From Glandiceps talaboti (Eukaryota; Hemichordata; Enteropneusta; Spengelidae): a DNA stretch of 64,000 nt. Of the stretch, positions 53,564 to 62,500 are shown in pieces. Below the pieces are notes generated by a model that saw only the letters and a program-made list of their open reading frames with translations, was not told the origin of the DNA and searched no databases. The position numbers and the translations under genes are program-made. Location: contig NC_135552.1 in NCBI RefSeq assembly GCF_964340395.1, positions 25,436,181 to 25,500,180 on the forward strand, read 5' to 3'. Every line of letters begins with the position of its first letter. Position 1 is the first letter of the stretch.

Positions 53564-56500
53564 CATCTGTCCATTTCTGCCTGATATTTTATAGCCAAAG
53601 GACTTGGCAGTGTTTTGTCTTGTTGCTCTCATTAAATATATTTCTTGTTTACTATTGTTGCAATTGTTTTTGTATATTGTTTACTTTTGTTGTAACTTAA
53701 TGTTTATATTGTTCACTCTTGTTATAATTGTTTATGTTTACTCCTGTTTATGTTTACTCCTGTAATTGTTTATGTTTACTCTAAAAGACTTGTAATTGTT
53801 TGTGTTTATTATAATTGATCTATATAGAACCTTACAAAAGAACATGAAGATCAACTGAGTGCCTTACAATCACAGATGAATGTCCAGGAGAGAGATGGAG
53901 AAGAACAGAAGTCTGATGTAGAGTCTCTACTAGGCGAGAGACAGAGAGTTTTAGAACAAGCTGAGGGTAAGTACAGACAGAAGAAGTGAGATTTGATAGC
54001 CAAGGGAAGCAAGGAAAGGAAAGTCATGAGAGGTCATGGTGAAATATATATCACTATAATGCAATGAATGGTTCCATCTCATAGATTGCTCTGCATGTAT
54101 TCATATCAAAGGCTTCAACATTTGTTTTAAAAAAAACTTTCTGAAAATCTTCCAAAAGTGATAGATTATTCAATATACATTGACTAGCCAATCCATTGTA
54201 TGATTACTGAATAATCCCTTCAAATTAACCAATGTCCATAATATTTTCAATCAAGCATTTTTACTAAAGCTTCAGTCACAGACACGTATCTCATTGGTAC
54301 ACTCTTAATATATACATTATGTTTGTTTTGTTAATTTACACACACTGACAACCATCACAAATTGTTTTATTTACAAGTAATCACACGTGCACACCTCCCA
54401 CAAGCACAACTAGACTGTCCAACATTACAATTCAATGAAATATCATCAGACATAATTTCAGTCCTTGTCCAACAGTGTACATGTATTTTGGTCTGGTTGG
54501 TGGGGGTTTGGGGAGGGTTGTGATTTTGAACTTGTGGAATTGCAGAGAGGGTTTGTTATTTTGAACTTGTGTGGTTTGGGAAGGGTTGTGATTTTGAATT
54601 TGTGAAGGTTTGGCAAACGGTTGTGAAGGTTTGATGGTTGGATAAACTGTAAGATATGGTTGTTGATGGAGTTCCTATTATCTAGACCCCACACTTTTAG
54701 CATATCCTAGATTTTATGAGCACCACCAACACAACAGTATTTCACAGTCTCATGGTTGGATGGACCGCTCAAATCATATTATTTTGTTTCTCACCATGAG
54801 AAAGGGGTAGTTAATGGCGAGGTGCAAAATTTCATGGATGAAAGTGAATACTGTTTGGACTGCAGTAATGTTGGTAAGGTGTAAAAAAACAATGAGAATT
54901 ATAGGGAAGGTTATTGATTTTGTGATCAATGGACTGATTATACAGGACAGTTGTTAGAACTGTGGTATCACACAGAATCAGTCAGGAAGAGTTTCACGGT
55001 CTGTACTCATCCTGGTAAAAGGTCTTGCTAATGTTATGTGCCATTCTTAGTGTCAAATAATAGCCAGATTATATTATGTAAAGTCTGTTGAAAATGAAAT
55101 AAACCTTCCTCTGTATTCAGTAAAATATCAATGAATATAAGATTTTATACTTGAAAGTGCACCTTTTGTTCTTTTTATTTATAGCTAGTTAACACGAATT
55201 TTCAGGTTGTGACAAATCCCGGATTCAACTATTTCTTTCTGTTTATTTTGAGAATAAGAATAATGATACAACAAGAAGTGGAAATGCTCATGTTATCACT
55301 CAATTAGTACATTTCTTAGATTTATTAAGTTGTGTCACTTTAACCTCAAAACATAATTTCAGGTTCTGACTTTTAGCATCACATGACTTACCAGGATAAG
55401 TACAGTAAATATTGTGTACTGCCCACAATGAAAAACCCAGGGATGGGTTTCTCCTATGTATACTGCCCTCAATGATAAAACTGGGATGGGTTCTTTGGTT
55501 CCTCTGCGTGTATGCTCCCCTCAATTAAAACACTGATGGTACAGTTATATACTGCCCTCAACGACATGCTGGGATAGGTTCTTACAGATTTGTTTCTATT
55601 TCCATGTACGTTTATGATTGTGTTTAGCCATGAAACAAAACTTAGAGAGAATCCATGAGCAACAACTACTTGAGGTGCAGACTCATATGAGAGCAAGTAG
55701 TGTTGCCTTGGAAACAGAACTAGCAGAACTGAAAGAGGAATATGCAGAGAGAGAACAAAAGTACTTAGAAGAACTGGACGTCTTGAAAGCAAAGGTGGAT
55801 GAAGTTGATAGAGATGAACATGAGGCCTTGTTGGAAGAAGTGGAGGCTTTGAGACAAGAACTACCCAAGCAAAAGAAGAAGGCAGAACTAGAGCACTCAC
55901 AGGAAGTGGAGAAAATCAGAACTTATTTTGAACTTAAATTGGAAGAAAATGAAAGACACTGGTCTGAGGAAGTGGAGAGGTTACAAGCCAGATATGAAGA
56001 GAGTGAGAGGGAGAGACATACAAGTGGTTCAGAGATGGAAGAAAGTTTTGAAATATCTGCTTTGACTAGACCACAGCAATATACTACATTGACTCAGATA
56101 TCTATATCTGATGCAGAGAGCACACCACCGAGGTCTCCACCAAAAGAGTCTGAAATGGAGGAACAGTTCAGACAAGTTACAGAATCCAACCTAAGGGACA
56201 AGTACAGGAATGATCTAGAGAAAATGAAACGAGAGCTGGAGAGTGAACATTCAGCTGAGGTCGATAGGGTACGATCGTCCATGGAATTGAAAGCAGCATG
56301 GGAAATGAAAGCAGCGAAAGATGAAATTAATGATAGACATTCCAAGGAATTATCCAGGCAACAGATTGCACATCTTGAAGAACTTGATAAGATGGAAGAA
56401 AAAATGAGGGAGAACAATACCAAGGAGATCACAAGACTTAGACTTGAATGTGCTACTGATGCTGCTAGGCAGGTAGAAAAGGAGATCGAAAACGTCAAGA

Positions 56501-59500
56501 GTGAAATGGAGTTTGCTAAAAAAGAAGAGCTCCTGCAAATACAAGAAGAGCTAGTACATGAATTCAGAATGGAAAAAGAAGCACTTCAAGCTGAATTTAA
56601 AATACAGAAACAGATTGAAGCAAAGAGAATCAAAGCCCAATGTGAACAAGAACATGAGGAAAGGATTGAACAACTAAACATAAAATTGGATGAGAAACTC
56701 CTAGAAGAAGTATCACATATTAGAGCAGAGCTGGCAATTGAGAATGCACAGCAGGTACAAATCATGAAAATGCAGCTAGATATGGACAAGGCAAGGGAAT
56801 TTGAAAGTAAATCACAACAGCTGATTCAGTCAGTAGAAGAAAAGATGTTTACTGAGATGGAGGAAAACTTAGAAAAACTTAGAAGGGAGCTTGAACAGAA
56901 GGCAGGTGATGAAAAAGAGAAACTTAGTAATGAACTTCAAGGTAAACATAACAAGGAGATGAGAAATCTCGAAGAACTACTTGATGCTGAAAAAGAGAAA
57001 TATAACAAGCTCAAAGAGAGTTTAGAAACAGGGGAATCCCCTGAACTGCAAATAATGAGAGCAAATTTACAAGCGCAATACGATAGCCAAATAGAGCTAC
57101 TTAAAAATACTATGACTCAGGAATTTGATGAACTTACCCAGACTATGCAAGATTCACAAGCCAAAGAAATGCACAGTTTACAAACCACTTTTGTCAAGGA
57201 CCATCAAAATATGATGGACAAGTTTGTAGAAGATCAAGAAAAAGAAATCGCTGCTATGAAAGACGTTCACGAAAGAGAAATTATGCATGGCAGAGAGGCA
57301 CTTAAATTACAACATCAAAATGAAATTGAGATGCTCAAAGGTTTGCATAACAGAGAAATAGAAAATCTTAAAGTTGAACTTGTACAGACGCTGAACAAAG
57401 AAAAGGAAAAACTGGAAGTGGAAAAGATTGAAGAACTTGAAAAGTTACGGTCAGCTGTCGATGCTGGGGAGCTGTACAAACATGAGATTGAAAATCTTAA
57501 AGTACAACACATAAAAGAACTTGAATTCCAACAAGAGAAGGTGCGAGAAGAATTAATCGCATCCCACATGGAGAAGTTCCGAGCCATGACGGATGAACTT
57601 GAAGCTGCCCACCGACATGACCTTGAAGCTGCTAAGATAACACTCAGAGAAGCCCTTGATGTTGAACATGCAGAGCAGATTCAAGATCTACAACAGAAGC
57701 TTGATGAAAATGATTCTGAAAGTCTGAAGGCTTTTCTGGAAAAACACGACAAAGAAATAGCAGAGTTAAGTAAAACATACACAGAGCAAGTTAAAAAGGA
57801 AGTAGAGAATGTGAAAGTGAAGTATGAAGATCAACTTCAGGCCATTAATATGGATACACAGAGAGAGATTGATGCAGCAAGATCAGATCTTGAGGAAGTC
57901 CATCGACAAGAAATCATTGATCTTCAGAAAAAAATGCAGGAAGATCATGCCATTGACTTAGAAATGTTGGAAAAAGGCAAGAAAGAGGAGATGGAAACAA
58001 TGAAGAAAAAACACAAAGATGAAATTGAACACTTGAAGGTTGAATTCGAAGAGAAATTGAAACAGACAGTGGAGGAAATTGAAGCAGAGTATGAAAGACT
58101 GAAACAAGAAGATGTAGCTGTGCTCAGACAATCACTACAGGCTGAATATGATCAGGTCAAAGGTAAGAATTTGCATGAACAGCTGTTGCCACCTGTAGTA
58201 GTAGACCAAGGTGATGATATTAACCAATCACCAACTGTGAAAAAACAGTTTTCCATGTTTGTTTGTTTGTTTGTTTTAGTAATTATTGGGTATGATATTG
58301 TTTTGTCACTCTTTATCTCAAAGTGTTGTAGTAAAGTTTCAGACTTTTTGAATGTGTACTTAACTTTGTATTGTATTGTTATGTTGAGATCTTTGTATGT
58401 TTTGTTATGTTTATTGTCAATATCGTGATAGCCCTACCAGACCCATGTTGCAGTCATTCATTGCATAGTGGGGACAAGGACTGCCAGTGTTTAATGTTGT
58501 GTAATACTTTCCATGGTCTGGTTTTAACTATTAACCTGTAATTTCCTAGATTCTAACCTGCATACTCCTACATGCCTTGGTTACCCCTACATGCCCACAG
58601 GTGCCTAAATATATATACCCCTACACCCTGCCAATATTGCATAATGCATTTAACATTTACCCAGTTAGTGCTGACATTCCTCCCCATGTACCTGGGAAAG
58701 TATAGACCATATCTTTGTACAGTATTCTTGTAAGTGTCACATTGTTCACTCATAATGTTACAATCCCTGAACACATTTCCCTCCACATATTTCCCCACAT
58801 GTTTATAAATGCATTGATCTCTCCGTACATACCCAAAACTACATGTATATCACCTGCAAATGCCTATCAATCTTACCTAGCATAACCGTATACATCTGCA
58901 CACCAGTAAAATCCCCACCAGCATATCTGTAACTTTGAACGTTACTCCCCTCATACACATACATATATACTTGATGTGTATCTTTCCCTGCTCATTGTAC
59001 TATACCTTTGTGCAAAATCCCACATCTTTCCCAAAAACAAATAGTTTATGTTTTAGAGAGCTCCCCAACCCTGGCATTGTCACAGCTTACACCTTGATAC
59101 TAGAATGCTACATGTAACTTTTAACACATAACCCAGTGATCATATTACTAGAGCATCAGTTCTCATCATATGAGTTGTTAGTGTCTCTATAGCAGTTGTT
59201 CTTTTTTTAGAGTGTATGATGGCACTTTAGTGTGGGGTTCAAGTGATGTTCAAGCTACCACTATTTAGATGAATTGTGTTTTTTAAATTATGTATCACCT
59301 CAATAAAAAAAGCATAACGCAACTGCCAAGTACTTTGACCACTTATGTTTGAGATATTGAACACCACACACTGTAATTCCAGATACATGCCAGATTGTGG
59401 TCAGAGACTACACCACATTGATCATTACCTGTCTCCCCACTGGAAAGTGCCATCACAAGTCAAAACAACAGCCACTAGAGGGCGCTACTTAACATTTTGA

Positions 59501-62500
59501 AAAGTTTCAAAAGTACTTATTTATTATAATAATGATTCTAATGTTTGCATGTTGTATACTTATCTACATTAGTAGTAATATTTTCATGAGCATTTTGTCA
59601 AACAATCATAAACTATTTATTCAGTGGTTCACTAAGAAATAATTTGGGTTTGGTTAAAAGTTTCAGTCCATGGTAAAGAGTGCTCTCAAGGGTATAACAT
59701 ATCAGGTCCATGTTCATTACATTTTGCATGATCCATTGCTTCTGCCATTGTTTTGTATCTGTATGTGCATTTTTTCCATATTCTGTGAGTTTTATTGTTT
59801 TATGTATGTGTATATGTTAGTTTTCTGTTGTCAATGTATTAAAATTTTGTGTATTTTTAGACTCATGTTGTCGTTAATATAATTAATATATTTCATTACA
59901 TTGCAATGAAAACATGAACCCTAATGGTTTTAAGGTTGAAATTAATCATATAAAAATGATGAATGCAACCAACATTAATCACATAATAAATGATGTACAT
60001 GTATAATACAAATAATGCATGGTTTCAAATGTTGTTATGATGTCCAATATCTTGTAATGTACGTACTTATGTTTTTGCTTGAATCAAGGTTCATGTGTGT
60101 GTTGTCCAATTCATGTATAAATGTTTCACTTCATGTGTGCATGTACAGCTCTCCATTGCAACTTGCATATATCCGTTCATGCTATCCATTTTCCTATTCC
60201 TATGGTGAATTCACTGACAATGTTGTCGGTAATTATGGTTTCAGGAAGTAACTTGTTATTGTTTTACAGGTGAAATTGACACACTGAGTTCACAGAAACA
60301 GCAACAGTTAATTGCTGATTCAGAAGCAGCGTTTGAAAGTTTAGCCAAAGAACATGAAGCTGAGTTGAAACGAGTACAACAAGATAATGAAAACCTGCAA
60401 GTTCAACTACAGAATGAACGTGAAGAAGTAGAAAAGGTAAGCAGTTTATGGTTTGTGATGAATGCAATGTAGTCTATATACTCTATAAATGTGACTAGTT
60501 ATTCCTGACGAAGGTCCTTTGTATAGGACTGAAATGTAGAAATAAAAGGTTTTAAATTCAACCTCATTGGGAGCAAGTTCTTATCATTTTATATCGAACT
60601 CATATCTATGTCCTCAAGTTCTAGTCTCCACATGAAGTGTGCATTCTCTATAGTTGGACTGATCTTGGTTTATTCAACAAACTCAAAACTAGTTATTGAG
60701 TGTTGCTGTAGAAAATATGTTTGTGAGTACATCTATATGTCCATATGTATGCCATATATATCAAATATTTGTTGGTCAGTTTTGTTCAAACCTGGCACAA
60801 AGGTGAGCTGATGACATAGAAGTATATGCACATGTCACTTTGTTTTGTGAGTGATTTTATCAATTTTACTGAATCACAATTTTCAAAAAACAAAACATTC
60901 ACATATGTATCCCATAATATTGCCACTGACTATTTGATATGGAAACATCTCAGTATTGCTGACTTAGCAGTAATTTACTGTTTGAAGTATTATATATTTT
61001 ATAGTAAGTGTAAACTAACTTGACAAATGTTATTCTCCATTTGTTAACAGCTGAGGGCAGACATCAGTAAGTTTGAGGACAGGTTGAAGAATGATGCTGA
61101 GAAATATGATACTATTATGAACAGGAGAGATAGAGAAACAGAGGAAGGTGATAATTTATTAGCAATGCTCAGGTCAGATCTGGAGAGACTTAACACAGAA
61201 AGGTAATTATGTCTCTATCACTCTGTCAAATGGATTCACCCAATTTACCCCTCAATATCAGTTAACTGAATCCATCCAATCCACCCCTCAATCTCAGATA
61301 ATTATATTTATCCCTCTTAGTCAAATGGATTCACCCAATCCAGGATTTCTACTTTACTCATATCAGTTTGTAGTGTTTACATATTTACTTTTCACCAGGG
61401 AAGTTTGTTAGAATTTGATATTTTTTTTATCTAGGGATGCAATGCAGCGTACTAATGATCATCTCCTGAGAATATTGAGTGAATCAGCCCGAACTGCCAT
61501 TTCAACAGAAGAGAAGATCAACAAAAAGTTAGCTGCCATGATGGAACAAGCTAGAGCTGCCATAGAGGGCGATGTTGTAGAGGGCGCTGTGTCATTAGAG
61601 AGAGAAAGTGGTGTTGGTTCCGATCGACCTGATGATGATGCTATGCAACAAAAGGCTGATGATACACCTAAAGGTAAATGTGAAATCTCAATATTTATCA
61701 TTTTGTCCAATAGGGAAGACAAAATTTAAAAAAAGTTTTAAAAAAAGAAGAAACGTAAGCACTGAACTACTCATGAATTTTCTCCTATATAAAATTGTCT
61801 TTTGTTTTTTTTCATGGTTACAATATGATTGACTGCATTTGAACCCAAACTGAATAAGTTGAGTGAGGTTTTCTCTCACTTTATTTGATTGACATTGTTC
61901 ATAAGTCCTCTGATATCAAGTAAAATTGAAGAAAATATTGGTTTCTTACTAGAACATAGTCACAGGAAAGTAATACAAATGTTATTTATATCATTTTGAA
62001 GTCATTTAGTAATGTTCAAAAAATAAATCAAAAATTGTTTGAAAAGATGAGATTTCCTTTGTGACTATGCTATCAATGGTTTTGAAAGTTAATAATGTGT
62101 ATATGTGATGGATTGATGTACCCAAGTTTCCTTCTCACTTGACAGTGCTGTTCTTACATTTTCTGATCTGCTACTCTATGAACAGGGTTATAGCTAGTCA
62201 GACTGTTTAAAAACCTATAGGGGTTTAGTTTTGTTGAGACCATCCTTTTGTTCTGAGTTTATATGTGTTATCATTAATGTCTGGAGATTTGCTTTTGTCT
62301 GCTTTTAAAGTGGCTATATGGATGAGGGATTGGGTATTTATTTTGGATTTTTAATTTATAGAACTATTTTATCATGGTTTCCTACTTGAAAAATCAATGT
62401 GAAACAAAATATACCAAGTCCTTGTTTGTAACTCAATAAATTGTAAGAGACTGATAATTGTTTAAAATGTTTGTTATTTAATGTACAAAACAAGCTTTTT

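Larger units (their letters stand above)
53967..55627 (+). other. Intron 10
   Basis: 1.7 kb with two small tandem repeats, listed separately. No coding signal. Confidence 0.6.
58163..60269 (+). other. Intron 11
   Basis: 2.1 kb. It has an early open readthrough and a CTCF-like site at 59472. The rest is unremarkable AT-rich sequence. Confidence 0.6.

Noticed and set aside
55683-57587. Minus-strand ORFs opposite exon 11
   Set aside because: Shadows of the coding strand for the same reason.
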